Below are positions 11,886 through 20,200 of a DNA stretch of 29,573 nucleotides, piece by piece. The stretch's first letter is position 1. The number at the start of each line of letters is the position of its first letter. The DNA is taken from the IMG/VR virus record IMGVR_UViG_3300010389_000089, positions 1 to 29,573 of that record; one strand, given 5' to 3'. The position numbers and the translations under genes are program-made. Source of the DNA: a virus. Under the pieces are notes generated by a model. That model had not been told where the DNA came from. It saw only the letters and a program-made list of their open reading frames with translations, and ran no database searches.

Positions 11886-12463
11886 TAGCCAGCCACCTCC
11901 ATCGCCGTAATAGTAAAACCAGTACGGCTATTGGTATGTGAATTATTGTCTGCATCTAGCGAGCCGCGACCAAGATAAAAAGTGCTACCCGATTGTATCG
12001 CGCCCTGCAATTTATAGGTAACGGCGGAAGTAGTATTCGGAGAGTCTAAAAATGTATAACTAACCGCCTGTCTAGGTCGGTTCGACTCGCCACCTCCGGT
12101 CCAGCCCATTGTGACCTGTCTCCGACTGCCAGCCGCCGCGCCAAGTCCAAGCGCTGTAGAGTCACGCAAAAGGTAAACGCTACTGTAGTCTAGTGCGCTC
12201 ATAGAAAAAGAGCCACTAAAAGTAATCAGCACTTTCGAGGTTGCTGAAGATGGCGTAATCGTTACTGAAGCGCCGGTAATATCAACCGGAGATTGTGAAG
12301 TCGTAGCAAAAGTATCGTCTTTGAAAGTACTTACAACCTGAATCACACTCCCAGCCGGAAGCGTAGCCCCATTCGACAAATCCAGGCTAGACCCAGACGC
12401 CACATCAATCACATAAGAATTAGCAGCCAACCCAGACAAGGTTCCAACAGTCAACTCACTCAT
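11885..12463 (-). CDS. Tail-fibre/adhesin module, paralog A
   Basis: A 192-residue protein. The N terminus (MSELTVGTLSGLAANSYVID) has the form of a fibre attachment segment. The module follows: VIQVVSTFKDDTF, TITPSSATSKVL, LLRDST, TFLDSPNTTSAVTYKL and ITAMEVAG. It is the longest of three paralogs. ATG (12461-12463) has GGAG six bases upstream and overlaps the previous stop as ATGA. It probably contributes to host binding at the tail tip. Confidence 0.7.
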   Translation of the reverse strand: MSELTVGTLSGLAANSYVIDVASGSSLDLSNGATLPAGSVIQVVSTFKDDTFATTSQSPVDITGASVTITPSSATSKVLITFSGSFSMSALDYSSVYLLRDSTALGLGAAAGSRRQVTMGWTGGGESNRPRQAVSYTFLDSPNTTSAVTYKLQGAIQSGSTFYLGRGSLDADNNSHTNSRTGFTITAMEVAG

Positions 12464-12834
12464 ACAATACTCCAAGCACTCGCAGTACCCACCGTCACAG
12501 TAGCCCCAGACGCAATCGTGACCGGACCAGCAGACACACCGTTATACCCATCCACAAAAGTGTAATTCTCGCTAATGGTGTTGAAATTAGGCTGAATAGA
12601 ATCATTCGCCACATTCCCACCACCACCGCCGGAAATCGTCGTCCACCCAGCCGTACCAGCGTAAACCTCAACACTGCCACCACCAACATACGACAACATA
12701 CCCTCAACCGGAGTACCAATCGCAGTAGCACGAGCAGCCGTACCAGCAAACGTCAAAATAGTTTGATTACCGATATAGGTATTCATATCAGCAGCAGTCA
12801 AAATCTCATTGACTTGCCAAATCTTATAGGGCAT
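12460..12834 (-). CDS. Small tail-fibre protein
   Basis: A 124-residue protein starting MPYKIWQVNEILTAADMNTY, a start common in distal tail proteins of actinophages, followed by Gly/Ala-rich, beta-type sequence with a Gly5 linker (SGGGGGN). AAGGAT lies about six bases before ATG. It is the first gene after the minor tail protein and probably links or forms part of the receptor-binding tip. Confidence 0.65.
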   Translation of the reverse strand: MPYKIWQVNEILTAADMNTYIGNQTILTFAGTAARATAIGTPVEGMLSYVGGGSVEVYAGTAGWTTISGGGGGNVANDSIQPNFNTISENYTFVDGYNGVSAGPVTIASGATVTVGTASAWSIV

Positions 12835-12843
12835 GTGTAATCC

Positions 12844-14067
12844 TTACCAGCTCAAAGTGCCTACATCTAGTTTACCGAACACCGCGTCATCAAGAACGAG
12901 AGGCGCGTATCTTGTCTCATTAAATCCTAACTCAACACGATGAAATTCGGTCTGAACATTATGGCTAATCTCACGAACTTCAACATAACGAACAATCTGC
13001 GGAGGAATACTGTTCGGTGTGAACGAAACACTACAAATATCACCAATTTCCAAAGCAAGAATTTGAGCCTGTTGAGACGCTGACAGCTTCTCCAAAGCAA
13101 TCCCAACACTCTCAAAACGGTACTCCGGTTGTGAATACAGTGAAGCATAACCAATAACAAAATCAATCAAATCAGCGTCATCATTCAACTGAGTCTCATT
13201 GATTGTCAAATCACGAATACCATAACTATTTTGAGAAGCAATATCCGATGCTATAGCCGTGCCACCAGACTGGCGTGAAGCGGTCACACGGTTAAACAAC
13301 AGCTCAGCCCCATAAGTCACATTAAAGTTTGCCGCAGGGATACCACCCTCACCAATCGAAACCAAATCCGCTGACGTTGGTGCTTTACGGCGGTCACGGT
13401 AAGCAAACTTGCCATCACGAGTCACAAACACATAACCAGGGTCCGAACCTGCAACATTCTGTAAATAATTCAACGCATTCAAACCCGCAGGCACAGGGTT
13501 AGCGGCAAGGCTCACAGCACCAGGGTCAATATCGCGCAACGCAGCAGGCCAATCAATTTCTGGCCTATCAAGCACAGCGTTCACACGAGCACCACCAAGC
13601 TCCACAGACGGTGTATGTGCGTCAAGTGTTTGGTTAGCAATGACACTCAACGTGTCAATAGCTTTAGCTAATGCAACCGAATCACCAGACGGTTGATAAC
13701 CCAAATCCCAATCCTCAATCCACCCAATGAAAACAATTTCCCCACCAGAAGTGACACGTATTTCACGTCTAGGAACAATCTCAGGGTAAAAAGGTGAAGA
13801 AGTATAAAGAGGGTCAAAAGCGCGAGTGTGGTTGGTAAATTCAACTGTGCATTCACCAGGAGGAAAAGCCCCAAGAATCGCCGACTTACCCCGTTGAATA
13901 TCAACCGATATTACATATTGGCTGACATCATAGAAAAGAGTCCCGCCAAGACGGTAAGTAGTGTTATCTAAGCGTCCCTGAACCGAATCATCTAACCGAA
14001 AAAAGTTAGCAATGGGGCTATCGGTAAGGTCAAAACCGATTTCTACTTTTAGGGTTGGCGCAGCCAT
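12844..14067 (-). CDS. Minor tail protein (distal tail / Tal-like)
   Basis: A 407-residue protein directly after the tape measure, the usual place of distal tail and tail-associated proteins. Segments such as GECTVEFTNHTRAFDP, VFIGWIEDWDLGY and FVTRDGKFAYRDRR fit the minor tail proteins of Siphoviridae-type actinophages, which form the base of the tail tip. The start ATG (14065-14067) abuts the tape measure stop (TAAATG). Confidence 0.8.
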   Translation of the reverse strand: MAAPTLKVEIGFDLTDSPIANFFRLDDSVQGRLDNTTYRLGGTLFYDVSQYVISVDIQRGKSAILGAFPPGECTVEFTNHTRAFDPLYTSSPFYPEIVPRREIRVTSGGEIVFIGWIEDWDLGYQPSGDSVALAKAIDTLSVIANQTLDAHTPSVELGGARVNAVLDRPEIDWPAALRDIDPGAVSLAANPVPAGLNALNYLQNVAGSDPGYVFVTRDGKFAYRDRRKAPTSADLVSIGEGGIPAANFNVTYGAELLFNRVTASRQSGGTAIASDIASQNSYGIRDLTINETQLNDDADLIDFVIGYASLYSQPEYRFESVGIALEKLSASQQAQILALEIGDICSVSFTPNSIPPQIVRYVEVREISHNVQTEFHRVELGFNETRYAPLVLDDAVFGKLDVGTLSW

Positions 14068-17022
14068 TTATCCGCCACCAACCCCGTAATTGAATGTGCC
14101 CCATCTTTGCTGACTTGTATCAATACCGGCGCGTGAATTCGACGTTGTTGCAAGATTTTGGAACGCACGTACCGTATTGGTAGCGAATACTTGAATGATT
14201 CTTCCAGCGGTTTGAGGGGCTGGCGCTCCGGCTGAACCTGGTCTTACAGTTACGGGTCTATCAAAACCAATCGGTCCCATTTCTTCAAGGTTTCTGCGAG
14301 CCTGTTCTTCCGCAGCCCTCACGGCAGCTTGTGTTTGCAAAAGTTTTGCACGCTCCGCTATGGCCCCAGCGCTAAGACTGACAACGTTTTCAGCGGCGGG
14401 ACCGGCATTAGGATAATTGAAATTAAAAGTATCGCCATTACCGGAGCCGGGGCCTGGACCAGGGCCAGGCTCATAACTGAATCCTGGTGCTTTCGGCATA
14501 CGCGCCAAAGCAGCTTCAGCAGCCGCAATAGCCTTCTCAATGCCAGCAATCAGCACTTCCTCAAACGTGCTAGTAAACGACTCAGCCAGGCTATTAGCCA
14601 TAGCCTCAAGCTCACCAAGCTGGGATTCAAGACCCTGAACAATACCGTCAACAAAGTTCTCGCCCTGCCCATACATTACCTGGGCGGTGTTCTCACCAAG
14701 TTCCTGACCGAGCGCATCAAGCTCAGCAAACAACCCATTAACTTCGGTGATTGTGTCAGCGCCGCCCTCAACCAAAGCCTGTGCTGTAGCACCACCAGCC
14801 TCAACACCAGCCTCAATAAGCTGGTTAAACAACATCGGGTCCAAACCAAGCGCACGAAGCGTCTTCAGGTTCTCAACAAACTCCCGCGTACGGTCAACAA
14901 CAGCACGATAACCCTGAACAAGCTTGTCAGCCTGAGACTGTGCTTCCTCAATCGGTTCCACAAAGTTGTACAACAAAGCGGTACGGAACTCTTTAAGACT
15001 CGTACCAGCAGACACGGTGCGGTTAGCAAACTCGACAACATCAACACCTTGAGCTTCATCCTGCACATCACGCAGAATGTTGACAATGTTCCCAGATGAC
15101 CGAATGTTCGACTGAACCTGCGAAATCAGTGCAGCCGCAGCATCCCTACGAGCCAACAACTGGTCACGTTGCCGCTCAATCTCACGAAGAACACCAAACT
15201 CGTCACGAGCGTACTGCAACAAATTGCGATACGAGTCGTCAAGCAACTGACCGTTATCAAACGCTTCCTTTAACTGCTCCTCAACGCTTTCAAGCTTATT
15301 AACCGCATCCTGCTCAAAAGCACCAATCTCAGCAGCGATAGAAGGCAGAACCTCAAACTCGCGCACAAACTCGATAAGAGCGTCACGCGCCTCAAGAGCT
15401 GACTTTTCAAAGTCTTTGAAAGCGTCAAACTCTTCCTGCCATTTATCCATGGCCTCATCAAAACCGGTAGCGGTCTGCAAGAACATTTCCTGCACACGCT
15501 GAACCGAAGCCATGCCATCACGGGTAACTTCCTCAAAGACCTTGTACCACTCTTCACCAGACCCAAGAATTTTCTCAATAAGCCCAGCGGAAGCACCCAG
15601 GGTTTCAAGTTGTAGACGTGCGGAAAGTTTTGCCGCATCATTGGCGAGACTGCGGAAGAAATCACCAACCGCGTCTTTATTTGCCCCAGCCGCATCACCG
15701 AGGTCTTGCATGCCATCTTCAAGACCCTGAAGGGCATCTGTTGCGCCAACAGCTTCTTCAATGGCAGTGTCAAAGTTGAATGCGTCCATCTCGGACTGAA
15801 TAGTCTCAAGTTGCTCATCAATACCGTCGGTGGCGTTCAGAACCGCCGCACCCACGGTGCCTAGAACCGCAACAAGTAAACCAATACCACTAGCCGCAAT
15901 AGCGAAACGAAGAACCTTAAGTGACCTTGCTACACCCGCGATGCGACCCGTTGTCGTAAGCAACGCACCATTGACGAGAACAATCGCGTCGCGCATTGTT
16001 GTGAAAATCTTGATAGATATGACGAGACCGCCAATCATCAAAGCTAGATTCTTCACAAGCTCTGCGTTTTGAATCAAGAATCGCGCAAAGAAACCAAGAA
16101 CCTTGGTAATAATCAGAAGCGCCTCCATCGCCTCCAAAACCATGTCCCGCAGCTTCTCTTTGTTATTAGTGACACTCTGAATCGTCGGAATCAAAGACTC
16201 AAAAATAGCCATCAAAGCAGGAATCAACTGCTCAACCAGCGGAATTAAACTCTCAACCAGTTCAGCAAAAACAGGTGTAAGTTTGAAACCAACAACCGCT
16301 TGCACATTCTCAAACGTTGCCCGCAAACGTTGCTGTGCCGCAAAAAGAGTCCCAGCCTGTTTCGCATACTGACCCAAAGCGTCAGAAGCACGCTCGAACA
16401 AGAACTCGACACGAATAGTTTGCTCAGCAAGACGACGCGCAGAACCGGTCAAATTATCTTGTTCACGACGCGCCAACTCAGTATTAATCTCGTTCTGCTT
16501 CATGGCGACACCGAACTTCTCAATCGGGTCATACTCACCACGGAACAGAGCCGTCATACCAAGCAACGCCTCTTGGACGTCATAACCATACGTAATAGCA
16601 AGGTCGGCACCAAGACCAACCAAACGCTCAGTCAGGTCAGCGGTCTCCTGAATACTGAAACCAGACTGTTTCAGAACCGAACCAATAAACGTTGACGCTT
16701 TGGCGGCCTGATTCATAGACAGACCCATATCCACAGCGTCTATCGAGAACTGACGCATCTGCGGAGTAACCGAACCGAAAACAGACTGCAAACCATTCAG
16801 GTTACGAGTTAAGTCACGAGATTCCTCAATCGCATCCCCAGCGAACCGAACAAGCTGACCACCAACCTTGAAAGCAGCAAAAGCCGCACCAGTAGCAATC
16901 GCGGTGCTCGCAAGCTTATCCATTTGCTTGCCAAGACGAGAAATATCCTTCTTGGCTTCGTCGATGCCCTTACCCTTGAAGAGGGTAACAAGCCTCATCC
17001 GAATATCGCGCATATTAGCCAT
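14068..17022 (-). CDS. Tape measure protein
   Basis: At 984 residues this is the largest protein. The N-terminal region (FKGKGIDEAKKDISRLGKQ to about 260) is the conserved TMP domain with a long helical part. Hydrophobic helices lie around 290-400 (ALMIGGLVISIKIF and IAASGIGLLVAVLGTVGAAV). Coiled-coil segments follow, then a Pro/Gly stretch (PGPGPGPGSG) near 870 and a flexible end. TMPs set tail length at about 0.15 nm per residue, which predicts a tail of roughly 150 nm (inference). It lies after the chaperone and gp10-like genes. Confidence 0.93.
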   Translation of the reverse strand: MANMRDIRMRLVTLFKGKGIDEAKKDISRLGKQMDKLASTAIATGAAFAAFKVGGQLVRFAGDAIEESRDLTRNLNGLQSVFGSVTPQMRQFSIDAVDMGLSMNQAAKASTFIGSVLKQSGFSIQETADLTERLVGLGADLAITYGYDVQEALLGMTALFRGEYDPIEKFGVAMKQNEINTELARREQDNLTGSARRLAEQTIRVEFLFERASDALGQYAKQAGTLFAAQQRLRATFENVQAVVGFKLTPVFAELVESLIPLVEQLIPALMAIFESLIPTIQSVTNNKEKLRDMVLEAMEALLIITKVLGFFARFLIQNAELVKNLALMIGGLVISIKIFTTMRDAIVLVNGALLTTTGRIAGVARSLKVLRFAIAASGIGLLVAVLGTVGAAVLNATDGIDEQLETIQSEMDAFNFDTAIEEAVGATDALQGLEDGMQDLGDAAGANKDAVGDFFRSLANDAAKLSARLQLETLGASAGLIEKILGSGEEWYKVFEEVTRDGMASVQRVQEMFLQTATGFDEAMDKWQEEFDAFKDFEKSALEARDALIEFVREFEVLPSIAAEIGAFEQDAVNKLESVEEQLKEAFDNGQLLDDSYRNLLQYARDEFGVLREIERQRDQLLARRDAAAALISQVQSNIRSSGNIVNILRDVQDEAQGVDVVEFANRTVSAGTSLKEFRTALLYNFVEPIEEAQSQADKLVQGYRAVVDRTREFVENLKTLRALGLDPMLFNQLIEAGVEAGGATAQALVEGGADTITEVNGLFAELDALGQELGENTAQVMYGQGENFVDGIVQGLESQLGELEAMANSLAESFTSTFEEVLIAGIEKAIAAAEAALARMPKAPGFSYEPGPGPGPGSGNGDTFNFNYPNAGPAAENVVSLSAGAIAERAKLLQTQAAVRAAEEQARRNLEEMGPIGFDRPVTVRPGSAGAPAPQTAGRIIQVFATNTVRAFQNLATTSNSRAGIDTSQQRWGTFNYGVGGG

Positions 17023-17629
17023 TTATGTTTTTCTCAATTCTCTCGGCTGCATCAAACATAAGATTCGCAAACTTTTCCCTCGCCTCAGGAACTCTCTTCT
17101 CGGCACCTGGATACACGTAACGTGAACGATTCTGTGGTGAAACACCCAACGCCTGAACCATTGCGCGACCCTGCCCACTAATACGGTGACGACGTTCACC
17201 AGGGCGACTATTCTCAGTTGTTGTCTTAGACCGAGGGTACACATACCAATCGGTCATAGCGCCATCACGTCTACCAAAATTCTTAGCCATGTCAGCAATA
17301 ATCGTCGCGGGCGACGGAACAACCAACGTGACCAAAGCCTGGTCTTTATCTAAACCTCGCTTCGGAGAAGAAACCTCAATCTTCACAGTGCGTGCGCGTC
17401 TGCCCGTATTCCATGTTTTACCAACAGGCGACAATTTACGAACCATACCACTAATTGGTGCGCGAGACGGGATGGCAGCGCGAATACCGGCACGCACCGG
17501 CTCAGCAATTTGACGAATACCACGACGCATTTCCTTTACCAGGTCGTCATCCATCTTGTTCAGCTCGCGGACAATGCGTTTAAAATCGCTGACTAAAAGT
17601 TCAGCTTCGTAATCTGTAGCCACGCCCAC
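17015..17629 (-). CDS. HK97 gp10-like neck/tail completion protein
   Basis: A protein of about 204 residues with features of the gp10-like family: VRAGIRAAIPSRAP, an internal basic stretch (SPKRG), ATIIADMAKNFGRRD, and the end SRYVYPGAEKRVPEAREKF. These proteins join head and tail or complete the tail. In most related phages the gene lies before the tail tube gene; here it lies after the chaperones. I chose GTG near 17627 after GAGAGATAGG; the ORF reaches further up only by reading through a terminator. Confidence 0.6.
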   Translation of the reverse strand: MGVATDYEAELLVSDFKRIVRELNKMDDDLVKEMRRGIRQIAEPVRAGIRAAIPSRAPISGMVRKLSPVGKTWNTGRRARTVKIEVSSPKRGLDKDQALVTLVVPSPATIIADMAKNFGRRDGAMTDWYVYPRSKTTTENSRPGERRHRISGQGRAMVQALGVSPQNRSRYVYPGAEKRVPEAREKFANLMFDAAERIEKNING

Positions 17630-17667
17630 ACCGCCTATCTCTCTTACTATTCTACAGAACAAGAAAA

Positions 17668-17686
17668 CCGCCCCACATGGGGGCGG
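17668..17686 (-). terminator. Intrinsic terminator after the tail chaperones
   Basis: CCGCCCC and GGGGCGG form a perfect 7-bp stem with a five-base loop. On the minus strand it is followed by TTTTCTTGTT. It lies six bases after the stop of the frameshifted chaperone product. It may lower expression of the tape measure and tip genes relative to the tail tube. Confidence 0.75.
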
Positions 17687-17691
17687 CTTCC

Positions 17692-18089
17692 TCATCTAGG
17701 TAAGTTTTTTGCTACCAACCACCTGTGCATGGTCCATAGCATCCTAGGTTCTAATTTCATTAACTCTCTAGGACTAATACCTGTTTCAACGGCTAGACCC
17801 GCAAGAAACCAGTGAGCTGAGGTTTCTCCTAGCCCTTGGATTTTGGGTCTTCATCCGATTCGCCAATGTTGCTCACCGAAGTCAACCACTTCTCGTAGTC
17901 TTCCTTAGTCGCACCAGTGCGCTTCTCGGAATGCCAAGCCAGGTACAACAACCAGCCGACGCGGGGCTCATCACCCAGTTTCGCAACACTGATGTTGTGC
18001 TGATTTTCAAAAGCAACAAGGTCAGCGGCGTTGCAAACAACGTCCTTGGATGTACCGTCCTCGAACTGAATGTGTAGGTTGATTTTCAT
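17692..18089 (-). CDS. Tail assembly chaperone GT, made by -1 frameshift
   Basis: The upstream 86-residue frame contains CCCAAAA (17841-17847 on the minus strand), in phase as C CCA AAA. A -1 slip there continues in a second frame: PKIQGLGETSAHWFLAGLAV to a stop at 17692-17694, about 132 residues in all. G and GT chaperones with this arrangement are nearly universal before siphovirus tape measures and hold the TMP during tail assembly. The T part (GISPRELMKLEPRMLWTMHR) looks like known T domains. It has no start of its own. Confidence 0.8.
17829..18089 (-). CDS. Tail assembly chaperone G (short form)
   Basis: An 86-residue protein starting MKINLHIQFEDGTSKDVVCN, with the WLLYLAWHSEKRTG segment typical of gpG-like chaperones, ending SDEDPKSKG. 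The start has AAGGG seven to eight bases upstream. It lies directly after the tail tube gene. Most ribosomes end here; a minority shift at the CCCAAAA before the stop to make the longer form. Confidence 0.85.
   Translation of the reverse strand: MKINLHIQFEDGTSKDVVCNAADLVAFENQHNISVAKLGDEPRVGWLLYLAWHSEKRTGATKEDYEKWLTSVSNIGESDEDPKSKG
17841..17847 (-). promoter_or_regulatory. -1 ribosomal frameshift slippery site
   Basis: Minus strand CCCAAAA read as C CCA AAA, an exact X-XXY-YYZ heptamer, four codons before the stop of the short chaperone. Both tRNAs can re-pair after slipping to CCC AAA. The downstream frame is open for 50 codons. It is the same layout as lambda G/GT. Confidence 0.85.
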
Positions 18090-18102
18090 TTATTTTCCCT
18101 TA

Positions 18103-18513
18103 CTAGGCAGTTGCGTATGTAACAGCCCCAGAGGTCGGGAACGTAACCGAGAAGGTCGCTAGGTCCCCTACCGCCCCGCTCACCGGAGTGAACGAAGAAA
18201 TAAGCACCTCAGCGGTGTACTTCGGGTTAGTTGCCGACACAGCAGTGCCGTTAGGTGTAAGGGTAACAGTTCCAATCGTTCCAACCAAGTCTTGGAACAG
18301 AGCGGACACGCCACCTGCACCAAAGTCGTTGTGGAAGTCAAGAGTTACAGAGCCGGACTTTAGTCCGCCAATGACCTCAGTCCACCCGTTGGAACCAAAA
18401 TCCGTGGTCTCTACCTCGGCGGAGTTGATGACCAACTCTGCACGAGCACAGGCACTGGAAATGTCGGTCCCGTTAAGGTTAACGTCAGTCGCGGTGACAA
18501 CGTATTTCGCCAA
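18103..18513 (-). CDS. Major tail (tube) protein
   Basis: A 136-residue beta-rich protein with tail-tube features (VNLNGTDISSACARAEL, FGSNGWTEVIGGLKSG, FHNDFGAGGVS, FSVTFPTSG). It polymerises into the tail tube around the tape measure. It lies just before the chaperones. The start is TTG at 18511-18513: AAGGAG is seven bases upstream, the previous stop overlaps that site, and there is no ATG alternative in the N-terminal region. Confidence 0.88.
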   Translation of the reverse strand: MAKYVVTATDVNLNGTDISSACARAELVINSAEVETTDFGSNGWTEVIGGLKSGSVTLDFHNDFGAGGVSALFQDLVGTIGTVTLTPNGTAVSATNPKYTAEVLISSFTPVSGAVGDLATFSVTFPTSGAVTYATA

Positions 18514-18524
18514 TTTATTTCTCC

Positions 18525-18929
18525 TTATGCGTACACGGCAACAGAAAACTCTGCCGCCATATATTCCGTATCATTCAGTTGCAGAGAGCCAACGCTGGTC
18601 ATACCTCGGACCCGACAGTCCATTGCATTTCCGCCAAGACTCCTATCTGATTCTACCGCAGTTTTGATGCTACGTTCCCCATTCTGCGACGCATACTGAT
18701 TTAGTGAGCGTTGCGAGATGCGGTCCGATTGCCTGCCCACAATCACAATAACTGTGAACATAAACGTTGTTACGCCTTGTTGAAACGCACCGTCATAGTC
18801 GATGGTTTCTAACGCAACAACAGCGGTAGGAGGGTTAGGACTATCTGGTAATTCCGCGCTTGTGCGAAGCCCAGAAATCGTTGCAAGGTTTGTGGCTATA
18901 CCTTGACGAATGGCGGTGATGTCGCTCAC
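18525..18929 (-). CDS. Tail terminator / completion protein
   Basis: A 134-residue protein between the head-tail connector and tail tube genes. The N-terminal helix and strand pattern (MSDITAIRQGIATNLATISG, then VVALETIDYDGAFQQG) fits the tail terminator family that caps the tail tube before head joining. Start is GTG at 18927-18929, overlapping the connector stop (TAGTG). The assignment rests on position and general features. Confidence 0.7.
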   Translation of the reverse strand: MSDITAIRQGIATNLATISGLRTSAELPDSPNPPTAVVALETIDYDGAFQQGVTTFMFTVIVIVGRQSDRISQRSLNQYASQNGERSIKTAVESDRSLGGNAMDCRVRGMTSVGSLQLNDTEYMAAEFSVAVYA

Positions 18930-19522
18930 TACGCCATCCTTACACGGCAGAACGGTTCAAGAAGGGTAGCAATGTCAGGGTCGATTCGTGACAACCGAAC
19001 CACGCCCATGGCGTCGAATCCGGCGACCCCCATCGGGCTATCCGCCCTACGGTAGTACCTAGCCGATTGCAAAACACAAGCTTGACGAATAGCTGTCGGT
19101 ATCGTCGCATGACCGAACACGCCAGTCACCTGCACAGTAGCCTCGCCCATGCTTGTGGGGAACCAGTAATCACCAACAGCACGAATATGATTGTAAGGAA
19201 CCTCCATGCCACCAGCGAGACCATTCAAAGGCTCCAACTGGTAATCAGTTGTAGTCCATGTTTGGTCAAACACCCCATCCAGGTTTGTTGACGTTTTCAA
19301 AGTGGTCAACGAGGTCAGGTCATCAATCTCAACATTGAAGTTATCCTGCGGTGTATAAATTCGTGTAGCGGTAGACGAAGTAAAAATACGTTCCGTGTAC
19401 TGCTCAATCTGCCGTGACGCAGCCTCAATGACAAGCTCCAGCAATGTGTCATCAACACTGTCGGTCAAATCCAGGCTTCTTTTTACCTCTGCAAGAGTAG
19501 CCAGACCATTAGTAATTGCCAC
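18929..19522 (-). CDS. Head-tail connector (gp6-like adaptor)
   Basis: A 197-residue protein with the gp6/gp15-type start (LATLAEVKRSLDLTDSVDDT, LLELVIEAASRQIEQYTERIF), in which helices pack on the portal. The remainder is a beta insertion typical of longer adaptors. The start is GTG at 19520-19522 with GGAGG six bases upstream. It follows the glycan cassette, which separates it from the capsid genes. Confidence 0.85.
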   Translation of the reverse strand: MAITNGLATLAEVKRSLDLTDSVDDTLLELVIEAASRQIEQYTERIFTSSTATRIYTPQDNFNVEIDDLTSLTTLKTSTNLDGVFDQTWTTTDYQLEPLNGLAGGMEVPYNHIRAVGDYWFPTSMGEATVQVTGVFGHATIPTAIRQACVLQSARYYRRADSPMGVAGFDAMGVVRLSRIDPDIATLLEPFCRVRMA

Positions 19523-19543
19523 AATAAACCTCCAGTATCTAGT

Positions 19544-20200
19544 CTATCGCGGATTATCCCACGCATTCACGCGACGCCGGTCAAGCGACCATTCACCAGA
19601 ACCATAATTTTCCGCTTGAACTTTCTTTTGATAATACACAGCATTGTTATGAAACGTTGCCGAGTTTTTACCCATCAAATTTGCATCGCTATTGATTGTT
19701 GAAGAATTATCGTGACTTGTCGGTATGTTGATTGACCGAATCTTTACGTTTTTTTCTGTGGCGCGTCTCTGATAGTCGTTATCTTCAAAATATGCCGGAT
19801 AAAGTGCTTCATCGAATAAACCGACCCTCCTGACAGCCTCTTCACCGACACAAAACGTGTGCCAGAAGGGAAACATATCAGAAAGGGTTATCTCGTCTCT
19901 ACGAGCCTCTGAGAGCCTTTGAAGGGCATTTGGTCCGTAAGTCATGTCATTTGAGGCAAAAAACCATCTATCATCGTGCGGAAACAGTTTGATACCAAGA
20001 TTCCATGACGCCGCCACCCCAAGATTGCTTGGCAGATTCAAAACACGCACATTCTTCACGAACTCAGAATGTAGAACATCGTAGAACAGTCCACCATTAT
20101 CAATAATCAGTACGTCGCGTATCGGATAGTCGATTGACTGAAACATTCTGTGCAACAAGTCATACCTATTGAGCACAGGAATTATCAGATTCGGTAACAT
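19544..20200 (-). CDS. Family 2 (GT-A) glycosyltransferase
   Basis: A 218-residue protein with a GT-A fold start (NLIIPVLNRYDLLHRMFQSI), LIIDNGG, NLPSNLGVAASWNLGI and the SND variant of the Asp-x-Asp nucleotide-sugar site (WFFASNDMTYGP). FDEALYPAYFEDNDYQRR supplies the catalytic-base region. It transfers a sugar from a nucleotide donor. ATG at 20198-20200 is fused to the methyltransferase stop (TGATG). It is the last gene of the four-gene cassette and shorter than most bacterial GT2 enzymes. Confidence 0.85.
   Translation of the reverse strand: MLPNLIIPVLNRYDLLHRMFQSIDYPIRDVLIIDNGGLFYDVLHSEFVKNVRVLNLPSNLGVAASWNLGIKLFPHDDRWFFASNDMTYGPNALQRLSEARRDEITLSDMFPFWHTFCVGEEAVRRVGLFDEALYPAYFEDNDYQRRATEKNVKIRSINIPTSHDNSSTINSDANLMGKNSATFHNNAVYYQKKVQAENYGSGEWSLDRRRVNAWDNPR

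Noticed and set aside
14329-15099. 256-residue plus-strand ORF opposite the tape measure gene
   Set aside because: Antisense shadow with low-complexity composition and no ribosome site.
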